Source: Thermoactinomycetaceae bacterium
Lineage (GTDB): Bacteria > Bacillota > Bacilli > Thermoactinomycetales > Thermoactinomycetaceae
DNA length: 6,958 bases
Reading direction: 5' to 3'
NCBI GenBank assembly: GCA_025449475.1
Contig: JANWJM010000123.1
Coordinates: 1 to 6,958 of the forward strand
Made by a program: the position numbers and the translations under genes. The notes beneath the pieces were generated by a model, which worked only from the letters and a program-made list of their open reading frames with translations, was not told the DNA's origin and did no database searches. Shown here in pieces: positions 1 to 6,913 of this stretch (the stretch's first letter is position 1; each line of letters opens with the position of its first letter).

Positions 1-903
1 AATCCCTAAGTGCTTTTTATACATATATTGAACCCAACTTGAACAATCAAACACGGGATAATTCGCGCCTCCCCATTCATATCGAATGGTTCGATTACGA
101 TAGAGTTCAAAAGCATGATCGATCATCGACTTGATACTTCCAGTTGGCACTTGCTCGGATTGCAGTGGAATTCGAACATAACTTGCGATTTCTTGGGCTC
201 TCTTTTTCACTTGATGGTGATAATCGGCTTGCCGATTATATTTCCTAAGTGCATCATCGATCTTTCCATCTTTCATTCCATCTTTTTTCAACTTATTGGC
301 TGCCGAAAAGATCGCATCTTCAATATGATAAGGATCTGCAATTCCATCGCCATTCCCATCTACGCCAACCCCTTTATATTTTTTGATCACACTTAGATTG
401 GAAATGATGGAACGGAATGAATTTTTGATATCCCCATCGTCAGACCGAGGCGTTCGAGCTTCAGGATAGGTAGCAAAAAAATCATTTCGATCGTCACCCC
501 AACCGACCCAGTTTCTTTCCAAAAAACCCATCGGTCCAACTTTTAATTGCTCAATGGGTGTGTTTTCCGTGACATCGTCATCATCACGAGGAGCCGTGGT
601 CACGGAGAGATCGGATTCGACTTGATGGATGGCGGCTAAATATTCCCACGGAATCTGATATTGATTGGCAGCCTTTAAATATATTTTGATTAGAAATTCT
701 TTGTCCTTAAATAGTTTTTTTCCTTCTTCCGTTAATTCTGGTTCGACATCAATGCCAAAGCCTCCCAGCTGATGTTGAGAAGAGTCGGATATTAATGCCA
801 GAACAATCGGGACTGCGGGAACAATAAAGAAGAAGAAACAAATCAACCAAGTGATCATCGGGGGACTTTTCAGCTTATTTTTAGTCTTCGGGGACAAGTC
901 CAT
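1..903 (-). CDS. cwlT: CwlT-like bifunctional cell-wall hydrolase (lytic transglycosylase + NlpC/P60), C-terminus cut by window edge
   Basis: Reading leftward from ATG 903, the frame stays open for 301 residues to the window edge. Residues about 16-38 are a hydrophobic signal or anchor segment after a basic start (KTKNKLK). Next comes an SLT-type transglycosylase domain: YLAAIHQVESDL holds the likely catalytic Glu96, followed by VGPMGFLERNW and DGNGDGIADPYHIEDAIFSAA, both typical of this fold. After a linker, residues from about 255 begin an NlpC/P60 peptidase domain: YEWGGANYPVFDCSSWVQY, with nucleophile Cys287. The catalytic His would lie beyond the edge. In ICEBs1 and Tn916 relatives such an enzyme cuts both glycan and stem peptide to let the conjugation channel through the wall. 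ATG 903 is preferred over ATG 858 because GAGGA sits 5 nt upstream, whereas ATG 858 has no ribosome binding site. The chosen start overlaps the preceding gene by 23 nt, suggesting translational coupling. Confidence 0.9.
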   Translation of the reverse strand, partial: MDLSPKTKNKLKSPPMITWLICFFFFIVPAVPIVLALISDSSQHQLGGFGIDVEPELTEEGKKLFKDKEFLIKIYLKAANQYQIPWEYLAAIHQVESDLSVTTAPRDDDDVTENTPIEQLKVGPMGFLERNWVGWGDDRNDFFATYPEARTPRSDDGDIKNSFRSIISNLSVIKKYKGVGVDGNGDGIADPYHIEDAIFSAANKLKKDGMKDGKIDDALRKYNRQADYHHQVKKRAQEIASYVRIPLQSEQVPTGSIKSMIDHAFELYRNRTIRYEWGGANYPVFDCSSWVQYMYKKHLGI

Positions 904-1477
904 CAGCTTCCTCTATTATTCTCCATTTTCCATTCTCTTTGATCAAATAATACATGATGCTGTAATAGTCCCCCTTTTCCGTCACCACTGTTGTATTAAA
1001 GCTGATTGTTCCTGCTGGGATCGCGCCACCTTGCTCCACATAATTAATATATTTTTCCTTGACTTTCAATACTTCTCCCAATCCATTGGATTGCCGATAC
1101 ATATCTAAATAAGAATCTGTGGCATACGGTTTTAACTGATTGATAAACTCCTCTCTCCCAGTTCGCTCTCCTTCAAAAAACACTGTAACAAATTGATCCA
1201 CCACTTTTTTCGCCTCTTCAATTTCACTTTCTGAAAAACTGAGTTGGAATGGGTCACGATTTGTTTGCTGTTCTTGAATGGGAGGAGGTGACTCAGTTGA
1301 AGAAGGTGTTTGATTGGATTGCTCAACCTGTTGTTCCTTTGGCGCTGTTTGGGGTTTGGATTCACTCGATGGCGAGGAGATAAAAAGATACAATGCGAAA
1401 CAAGCACCCCCCCAACCCAGAAGAATAAGGGCAAGACGAAAGTAAGTCATTCTCTTTCCCGGATCCACCTTGTCCAT
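881..1477 (-). CDS. Single-pass membrane protein with NTF2/VirB8-like (TcpC-like) domain
   Basis: The 198-residue protein has one membrane segment at about 12-33 (YFRLALILLGWGGACFALYL). A disordered Ser/Pro/Gln-rich linker spans about 34-80, and a folded domain spans about 82-190. That domain starts with a helix (SEIEEAKKVVDQFVTVFF) and ends in strands (YYSIMYYLIKENGKWRIIEE). This layout resembles the NTF2-like domains of VirB8 and of TcpC/ConB, structural parts of the conjugation channel, with the domain outside the membrane. The assignment rests on architecture and motif feel, not a search. The gene lies between the VirB6-like and CwlT-like genes, so a role in the transfer machine is inferred. 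The start is uncertain: AGGAGG lies only 1 nt before ATG 1477 but 10 nt before GTG 1468, while GTG 1492 and ATG 1450 lack good sites. The choice moves only the cytoplasmic tip. Confidence 0.8.
   Translation of the reverse strand: MDKVDPGKRMTYFRLALILLGWGGACFALYLFISSPSSESKPQTAPKEQQVEQSNQTPSSTESPPPIQEQQTNRDPFQLSFSESEIEEAKKVVDQFVTVFFEGERTGREEFINQLKPYATDSYLDMYRQSNGLGEVLKVKEKYINYVEQGGAIPAGTISFNTTVVTEKGDYYSIMYYLIKENGKWRIIEEADGLVPED
907..914 (-). promoter_or_regulatory. Ribosome binding site of the CwlT-like gene
   Basis: On the minus strand this reads AGAGGAAG, with core GAGGA 5 nt before ATG 903. It lies inside the 3' end of the preceding gene and decides the start in favour of 903 over 858. Confidence 0.6.
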
Positions 1478-1478
1478 T

Positions 1479-1484
1479 CCTCCT
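1479..1484 (-). promoter_or_regulatory. AGGAGG ribosome binding site that leaves the start ambiguous
   Basis: A perfect minus-strand AGGAGG ends 1 nt before ATG 1477, which is too close by the usual 5-10 nt rule. It is 10 nt before the in-frame GTG at 1468. Initiation at GTG 1468 is therefore a real alternative for the NTF2-like gene. Confidence 0.55.
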
Positions 1485-1509
1485 CTCTTCACAAACCAAA
1501 TACGCTCAT

Positions 1510-3762
1510 TTAATTTTTCAATTTACTCACCAATTTATTTAGCCATCCACCCTTCTTCTTTGGACTTTTCCCAACAGATGGTGCGTTGTTCTCTTCTTTT
1601 GACACTACCTCAGGACCCATTGCTTGTTGTTCAAGCAATTGTTTGGGATCCAACTCCTCATTTTCGCTTTGCTCTTGCTGGGTTTGATTCTGATTGGTTT
1701 GCTCTTCTTGCATCTCGTTGTCATTTGGAAAATCTAACTTCGGAATTCTCCGTCTACCTGCTTGAATCTGCTCAACCTTCTCTTCTTTTACAATCGGTGT
1801 AACCGTTCGTTTATTGGTCTCCAACATCTCTTCTTTCGTGTGCTCTTGGCTCAACAAGTCTTTATTCTTTTTGTAGATCGGTGATTGATTGAGTTGTTCG
1901 AGCATACCCGGTGTTGGTTTCACTTCCACCACACGCACATCAACTGGTTTTCGTTCCATGACACGAGCTCGTTCTTCAAGATTTTCTACCGATTGATTCT
2001 TACTCGCCAGGCGATCAATCGCTTCCTTCACTTCTCCAACACGTACAAACCCATCGGCTCCCGAGCTCAACTTGCGAAGACTTTGTTCCGTCGGTTCATT
2101 CTCTGTTCTTCTACGTAATGTGGTCTGGGTTGTCTCCTTGTTGCTAACGTTCCCTTCTTCATATTTGGATTTGGAGACAGACTTTGACTGCATCATTTCG
2201 CCCAAAGATTCCAAGACTCCTCGACGTTTTGTAATACTGCTTTCCTGTTGTTCAACAGCGCTTACAGATTCTCGCTGGGAAATGACAGCCGGATTCCCTG
2301 TAGCTAACCCAGTCGGTGCTGCCCCCACCACGGTAACTTTGGCCCGATCCACCACGGTGCCAAAGGTTTTATCAACAATTGATTTTCCTTTATCAAATAG
2401 GGTGTTTTCGGTATAATGAAACGCGGCCATACCGGGTAATGGGATATACTCCATGATATTTTTCCGAAAGAGAAATACAGCAAATACCAAGACAACTTGC
2501 GCAAACATTGCATACGCCCAACCTTGCGAGACATCATAAATCTTGCCTTGTAGGACTAAAATCATAATCAATAAAAAGGAGGCTATAATTTTGTAGATCG
2601 CTGACGTGATTAACCCCTGTAACCACTTGATCAGCATTTGGTCTCCCCATTCTGGAACTAAGATCAGTAAGAAAACGAGAGGGGAAATAATGGCTAGTAG
2701 ATACATCAAGAATTGACAAATGACAGCAGTTCCGGCGAGGGCTAATAACAAGCAGCCATATAATGTTCCAACAGTAAAGGTGAGCCATACGACGAAAATC
2801 CGAAAAGGGATGCCAAAGGATGACATGGAGATGGAAGAGTTATTGTTTTGGGCTTGTCCATCTGGGTTCGTATCACTGGTAAAACGATTGGTAAATCTTG
2901 CGGGATCTAATCCTGAGTTTCCACTCCCCTCACCATCTGTTTTTACTTCATGCCGAAGTGTTTGATCGACTCTCGTCCGTAATTGTTGCTCCTCAGCTGT
3001 TAGATTAGTGGTTTTACTCGAGGGGACATAGAGTCCGAATTCCCCTAACTGCCAAGGAATATGGACATTGTATTCAAAAAATTTCTCGGAAACATTAAAA
3101 AAGGCGTTCTTCCCTTTATGGTTGTCATATTCTTTGACATCACTCCCCACAACGGACTCAAAAGCAATGAAGACGGCATCTGAGCCCCATTGGCTAACTT
3201 TATTCAAATAACTAATAATCAATCCCATATTGGACAACAAGGTAAAAGCAATTACGAGATTGAAGATCACTTTGAGTAGTTTCCCTGCCACATCTTCTCG
3301 TTTGCTAAATGTAAAAAATAGTGAAATTCCCAATGCAAATAAGCCAATCGTGAAGAGTTCACTAAAGAAGAGACCATCGACCAATCGATCAACAATGTCA
3401 TCGATATGATCGATCAGAAGATCGATTTGATTATAACTAAAAGCCCATGTCATGATATCAATGGTTAACTTGGCTGCCAGAGCCATGCCAACCATACAGA
3501 AGCTTAAAATAGTATTGATGAGTAAAAATGTACTTGCTGCCCCTGACATGGATGTCTGATCCCCATAATAATCGAGCCGATAATTAATGAGAGAATACTT
3601 CATGAAGAGTGGTGCCCCATCTCGAAATCCTTGCCCTAAATTTTCATTGAATAGTTCTTGATAGGGATCCACATCTTCCAAATCAGCAAACGCAGCAGCC
3701 GGAACCATCATCACAAAAAGAAAGATCAGGAAAAAAAGAGAAAGGATTCTTCTCCTTTTCAT
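1510..3762 (-). CDS. VirB6/TrbL-like polytopic conjugation channel protein (ConG/TcpH-type)
   Basis: The 750-residue protein starts with a clear signal peptide: MKRRR, a hydrophobic core, then PAAAFA before Asp27. ATG 3762 is chosen because GAGGGAG lies 8 nt upstream; an ATG 24 nt further upstream (3786) has no ribosome binding site and would put eight polar residues before the signal peptide. By eye there are about seven membrane segments: 75-98, 131-153, 162-185, 317-344, 346-369, 383-405 and 416-433. A hydrophilic loop of about 130 residues separates the third and fourth. From about 440 a long soluble tail is rich in Glu, Gln, Lys and Ser, with a Q/E/N-rich stretch near 683-713 and a basic end (KKKGGWLNKLVSKLKN). 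Size, segment number and position after a VirB4 gene match ConG of ICEBs1 and TcpH of pCW3, inner-membrane channel proteins needed for DNA transfer. The family is assigned from architecture and context, because VirB6-like proteins share little sequence. Confidence 0.85.
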   Translation of the reverse strand: MKRRRILSLFFLIFLFVMMVPAAAFADLEDVDPYQELFNENLGQGFRDGAPLFMKYSLINYRLDYYGDQTSMSGAASTFLLINTILSFCMVGMALAAKLTIDIMTWAFSYNQIDLLIDHIDDIVDRLVDGLFFSELFTIGLFALGISLFFTFSKREDVAGKLLKVIFNLVIAFTLLSNMGLIISYLNKVSQWGSDAVFIAFESVVGSDVKEYDNHKGKNAFFNVSEKFFEYNVHIPWQLGEFGLYVPSSKTTNLTAEEQQLRTRVDQTLRHEVKTDGEGSGNSGLDPARFTNRFTSDTNPDGQAQNNNSSISMSSFGIPFRIFVVWLTFTVGTLYGCLLLALAGTAVICQFLMYLLAIISPLVFLLILVPEWGDQMLIKWLQGLITSAIYKIIASFLLIMILVLQGKIYDVSQGWAYAMFAQVVLVFAVFLFRKNIMEYIPLPGMAAFHYTENTLFDKGKSIVDKTFGTVVDRAKVTVVGAAPTGLATGNPAVISQRESVSAVEQQESSITKRRGVLESLGEMMQSKSVSKSKYEEGNVSNKETTQTTLRRRTENEPTEQSLRKLSSGADGFVRVGEVKEAIDRLASKNQSVENLEERARVMERKPVDVRVVEVKPTPGMLEQLNQSPIYKKNKDLLSQEHTKEEMLETNKRTVTPIVKEEKVEQIQAGRRRIPKLDFPNDNEMQEEQTNQNQTQQEQSENEELDPKQLLEQQAMGPEVVSKEENNAPSVGKSPKKKGGWLNKLVSKLKN

Positions 3763-3770
3763 GTGTTCCA

Positions 3771-3777
3771 CTCCCTC
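3771..3777 (-). promoter_or_regulatory. Ribosome binding site of the VirB6-like gene
   Basis: The minus strand reads GAGGGAG, 8 nt before ATG 3762. It sets the start at 3762 so that the protein begins directly with its signal peptide. A CCTCCTTT tract upstream in the leader could pair with it. Confidence 0.65.
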
Positions 3778-3896
3778 ATTGGTCATTCTGCGATCAAAGG
3801 AGGCACGAATCTCACCTCATGTGTAAGGTTCAATTCCTCTCGGATTTTGTACTTCTATCGCCTAATTATTGAAAAGATTTTGCAATTTAGGGTACA

Positions 3897-3922
3897 AGCA
3901 TCCCCACATAGATGGGGATGCT
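3897..3922. repeat. Perfect 10-bp inverted repeat (hairpin) after the VirB4-like gene
   Basis: AGCATCCCCA and TGGGGATGCT are exact complements around a 6-nt loop, giving a stable stem in RNA. On the transcribed minus strand the stem is followed by TGTACCCTAAATTGC, not by a run of T. It is therefore not a normal intrinsic terminator. An RNA processing or stabilising element, a weak attenuator, or a protein-binding palindrome are possible. Confidence 0.7.
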
Positions 3923-3949
3923 CGATAACAGGTAACGATCATCAATTGT

Positions 3950-6592
3950 TTATTGTGCTTGTGCATGTGGCTGGATTCGATGAATTTCCGCCTGCTGGAC
4001 CTGCTCACGCGTTTTTTGATCTCGTAAGTGGCCCCACTTTTCCTCCCTTTCACGAAGTATTTCAGGATCACTGGTATTAAAAGCACGATATAAAGTTGGA
4101 TCAATTTGTTGCAGATTGAAGCGTACCAAACCTACATTCCCTTCAAAGTCGCGCAACATAAAGCTCCCTGATCCCATCACCGTGCGGTCTCGTAGAAGAT
4201 CAATGTTTTGTTTGATAGGGGGAATCCCCAATAAATCACATGCTTTGATAGCTTCCGCGCGGTCATCCAGTCGATAGATAAAGCGGTTGGTAACGTTACT
4301 CCGCACTTCACCCCCGCCATCTTCTTCACTGGCATCATCATCTAAGTTAATATCCCGTGCGTTGTGCAGACAAAGAATAACGTTATTCCGTTTGGAGCGT
4401 CCGGTTCTCAACAACACGCGCACCATGCTAGCACCTTCTCGATCATCCGTAATAAAATAGGCTTCGTCAATAAAGACGGTGCGATAACCGCGTTCCTCAT
4501 CAGCAAATTCTCTTGCTAAATCGAGAACAGCCAAGAATACCACTTTTCGAATCCGCATATCTGAACTATCTTCCTGGCTTGAACCTGTAAGAAGACCTTG
4601 TACTTGGAGGATTGTTAATTGCTTTGATAAATCAACAGGATCATTTGTACCATCGTTAAACAGTAGTCGTGTTAAGCCGGACTTCGCCCTCATTTGTAAA
4701 GTAGAATGAATATCCGCCGCTGCATAATCGATTTTCTCTTTTAAGGAAGGATGGAAATTCCATCGAGCACGCCCTTCCAAATAATCATGTAACTTTTCAA
4801 TGACACGCATCATATTGGGGCGAATTCGATCACATTCGGCAGCGGTTTCATTGACTACATGATCAATCACTTTTTCATAAATGCTATCGTTTTGACGATT
4901 GGCCATGTAGTTTAGCATACTTTTCGCGGAAGCAATAGCAGCTGTATCGCGCACATGATTGGTTACACGCGCTAAAGGATCAAGTTTTCCTTGGTCATCA
5001 GCTGACTCTTTCAGGGTAACTACGTTTGTGACAGGGCGAAGATACTCCAATTCGTAAGGCCAATGCCAGCGTTCATTCTTCGGATCAAATATTAAAGCTT
5101 TTGCACCACGCATTAATTCCTGGTGGACAATATAGTTCCCGATAACCGATTTACCACCACCGGGCGCTCCCTGAATGAGACAGGATCCGGTCGATGCACG
5201 TTTGGAATCCTCCGAACCTCGGCGAGGGTTTAAAAGGACGGGATATAACTCTTGATAACCGGTATATCCGATCAAAAATCCGTATGGATCACCCAGTTTG
5301 GTAGAGGCGATCGGCATTGTTGCCGCTAACCACTCTGTGGTTAATCGCAAGAAGTATTGATAACCAATCTTTTTCGGAATTCCTGGCAACGTATTGTAGA
5401 AAATCTGACGCTGCAAACGACTAGGCACTTGTAGCTCATAGTTTTTTAAGGCCTTTGCAATCTCTTCCCGATTTTGAATCACTTGTTCAGGAGTCTCTCC
5501 CCACGTACAAATGGTAATGGTTGTTTTAAACATGGGGTGTTCCGTTTCATCTAAATAATCTTGCAGGGCTCGAGAATCTCCCAGAACTTCCTGCGTTTTC
5601 TTCGATACTTCCGCGTGTCGTGTATATTGCGTATTGGCGCGACTGCGCGAAAGGTATTTACTCGTTTTCAGTTTCACCCGCACTTCTTCGGAATTGATGG
5701 GCGTAAATTGAACACAGACTTCAACGGGGCAAGGAACCATTTCTTGAACCAATTTAAAAATGGTGGTATCACCCGGATAGTAGCCCGTTCCTTTGGGAAG
5801 CCGCGATACGGTCATAAACGAGAAGTACCCCGTCTTTACTCCATCAGGAAATTCTTTCTCAAATTTCAACATTCCGGGAACGGTTTTTTTATCGAGGGTC
5901 ACATCGTTAAAAGCCCTCATCACCTGAACGGGCGAAGCTGATAACAATTGATCCGATTCCTCAATATAGTCCTCTTCTGTTAATTTTTTCGGATCAATAC
6001 CTCTCATCGCACAACGGCTGATTAACCAATCAACCTCAATCTGTGTCAACCGTTTAATTTCTAAAAAGCGATTGAGATAGGTGTAGACTTGTTCCTCTTG
6101 CTCTTTAAAGGCATTCCATTCGTCACGGCTTAAAGTAAATGGCTCTCCGCCTAAAACATGTTGAGTCTTCTTCGACAGATCCCGGAATACATCTTTGACA
6201 GCTTTTGCTAATACTTTCATAAATGAACCTGAATTTTGTTCGACAAACAGGATAAGATACATTCGATATTTGTAAGGGATCTGCCTGATATGCGCAGCCA
6301 TTTTTTGAACGCCCTCGATAAAGCTCTCCATTAAGATTTCAGGTGTTTTCGCGCCTTTAATTAAATCCTCTTCGGGCTCATAAGGAGTAGGTACCATTAA
6401 AAACATGCCACTGTAATACATCTTCGAGATGACCTGTTGGAGTTGAGACAGAAAGACTTGGTAATCATCCATTTTCTTGAAATCAAAATGAACCATTTCC
6501 AGTTCATAACATGCAGCAGCATGATAGCGACCAGCTTTGGTTACAATTAAGTTATCCTTACGCAGAACAAAAGGACTTGCTAGTTTTTCCAT
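3950..6592 (-). CDS. virB4: VirB4-family conjugation ATPase (ConE/TcpF-type)
   Basis: This 880-residue protein is the type IV secretion ATPase of the operon. It has no signal peptide and is expected on the cytoplasmic face of the membrane, powering assembly and transfer. The N-terminal half (about 1-430) is the less conserved VirB4 domain. The C-terminal half is a HerA/FtsK-like ATPase with Walker A GAPGGGKS at 475-482 (Lys481) and Walker B RTVFIDEAYF (Asp709, Glu710). TGRSKRN follows at 730-736, and NRFIYRLDDRAEA near 769-781 carries candidate arginine-finger residues. Length fits ConE and TcpF (about 800-900). One oddity is CLHNARDI at 741-748, where many relatives have a Gln in the strand after Walker B; an acidic stretch (DDDASEED) follows. 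The start is secure: AAAGGAGG lies 8 nt before ATG 6592. The gene begins 3 nt after the TcpE-like stop, so the two are probably coupled. Confidence 0.95.
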   Translation of the reverse strand: MEKLASPFVLRKDNLIVTKAGRYHAAACYELEMVHFDFKKMDDYQVFLSQLQQVISKMYYSGMFLMVPTPYEPEEDLIKGAKTPEILMESFIEGVQKMAAHIRQIPYKYRMYLILFVEQNSGSFMKVLAKAVKDVFRDLSKKTQHVLGGEPFTLSRDEWNAFKEQEEQVYTYLNRFLEIKRLTQIEVDWLISRCAMRGIDPKKLTEEDYIEESDQLLSASPVQVMRAFNDVTLDKKTVPGMLKFEKEFPDGVKTGYFSFMTVSRLPKGTGYYPGDTTIFKLVQEMVPCPVEVCVQFTPINSEEVRVKLKTSKYLSRSRANTQYTRHAEVSKKTQEVLGDSRALQDYLDETEHPMFKTTITICTWGETPEQVIQNREEIAKALKNYELQVPSRLQRQIFYNTLPGIPKKIGYQYFLRLTTEWLAATMPIASTKLGDPYGFLIGYTGYQELYPVLLNPRRGSEDSKRASTGSCLIQGAPGGGKSVIGNYIVHQELMRGAKALIFDPKNERWHWPYELEYLRPVTNVVTLKESADDQGKLDPLARVTNHVRDTAAIASAKSMLNYMANRQNDSIYEKVIDHVVNETAAECDRIRPNMMRVIEKLHDYLEGRARWNFHPSLKEKIDYAAADIHSTLQMRAKSGLTRLLFNDGTNDPVDLSKQLTILQVQGLLTGSSQEDSSDMRIRKVVFLAVLDLAREFADEERGYRTVFIDEAYFITDDREGASMVRVLLRTGRSKRNNVILCLHNARDINLDDDASEEDGGGEVRSNVTNRFIYRLDDRAEAIKACDLLGIPPIKQNIDLLRDRTVMGSGSFMLRDFEGNVGLVRFNLQQIDPTLYRAFNTSDPEILREREEKWGHLRDQKTREQVQQAEIHRIQPHAQAQ

Positions 6593-6595
6593 ACT

Positions 6596-6865
6596 CTACT
6601 CCTCCTTTCCACGTAACTTTGCCCAAAAGCTTTGATACCATGGTGGTTCATAAAAAGGAGTAAATCGATTACTCCTTACCACATCTTCAATCATCACGAC
6701 CACCCAACGCCAAAAGCTGACACCATCCCGCTTTGTCAGGGTGATTATACAAAACGGGATGACCAATGGAACCAACACATATTGGACAATATACCAATCA
6801 TTTTCCCATAACCAAGCATATAAGAAATCGAATGGATAGACTCTCCCCAATAACAAGATGATCAA
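6596..6865 (-). CDS. tcpE: TcpE-like small membrane protein of the conjugation channel, possibly 5'-truncated by a nonsense codon
   Basis: The open frame has no ATG or GTG near its 5' end, and TTG 6865 is the outermost usable start. TTG 6856 is likelier for initiation because GGAG lies 9 nt before it. The 89 residues hold one partial and one full hydrophobic segment (IILLLGRVYPF and YIVQYVLVPLVIPFCIITL). They are followed by TKRDGVSFWRWVVVMIEDVVRS, which resembles the region after the second segment in TcpE proteins. TcpE/ConD sits in the VirB3 or PrgI position directly before the VirB4 gene and is thought to recruit that ATPase to the membrane; this location fits. Upstream and in frame, codons still encode a membrane-like segment (FFIDWISLAIITELIILLL) back to a TAA at 6914-6916. 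The natural protein may therefore be longer and this copy broken, or its start may be non-canonical. Confidence 0.65.
   Translation of the reverse strand: MIILLLGRVYPFDFLYAWLWENDWYIVQYVLVPLVIPFCIITLTKRDGVSFWRWVVVMIEDVVRSNRFTPFYEPPWYQSFWAKLRGKEE
6601..6608 (-). promoter_or_regulatory. Ribosome binding site of the VirB4-like gene, embedded in the TcpE-like coding end
   Basis: The minus strand reads AAAGGAGG, 8 nt before ATG 6592. The same bases encode the Gly-Lys-Glu-Glu end of the TcpE-like protein (GGA AAG GAG GAG TAG). Ribosomes finishing that gene would thus stop on top of this site. Confidence 0.75.
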
Positions 6866-6913
6866 CTCCGTGATAATGGCGAGTGATATCCAATCGATAA
6901 AAAAGGACTTGGT

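Larger units (their letters stand above)
3763..3949 (-). promoter_or_regulatory. 187-nt intergenic leader between the VirB4-like and VirB6-like genes
   Basis: This is the only sizeable non-coding stretch in an otherwise tightly packed operon. It holds a perfect inverted repeat 27 nt after the VirB4 stop, an A/T-rich middle, and a minus-strand CCTCCTTT tract about 20 nt before the next gene's ribosome binding site. I see no convincing sigma-A promoter; the best -35/-10 pairs match only about four of six bases each. No conserved protein is encoded on either strand. A role in processing, attenuation or translational control of the downstream genes is inference. Confidence 0.45.

Noticed and set aside
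3384..3426. Four ATCGAT palindromes within 43 bp
   Set aside because: They are explained by in-frame Ile-Asp codons (ATC GAT) in the IDLLIDHIDDIVD helix of the VirB6-like protein, so they are not a separate DNA element.
3821..3850. tRNA T-arm-like sequence on the plus strand (GGTTCAATTCC, 3827-3837)
   Set aside because: It matches the B-box, but only three of five T-stem pairs form. No acceptor, D-arm or anticodon arm can be built around it, and there is no CCA end. An attachment-site remnant inside a transfer operon is also unlikely.
3796..3875. Perfect plus-strand AAAGGAGG at 3796-3803 followed by an ATG and a 17-codon frame
   Set aside because: The ATG (3819) is about 15 nt away, too far for efficient initiation. 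The peptide is short and unremarkable, and all real genes run on the other strand.
3897..3922. Intrinsic terminator for the VirB4-like gene or a convergent one
   Set aside because: The stem is good, but neither strand has a T-run after it.
3763..3949. Possible sigma-A promoter in the leader (for example TTTTCA, 18 nt, TACAAA on the minus strand)
   Set aside because: Each hexamer matches consensus at only about four of six positions, which is expected by chance in A/T-rich DNA.
5561..5941. Plus-strand open frame of 126 codons inside the ATPase gene
   Set aside because: It is antisense to a strongly supported coding region, lacks a ribosome binding site, and its peptide shows no domain; the same holds for the other plus-strand frames.
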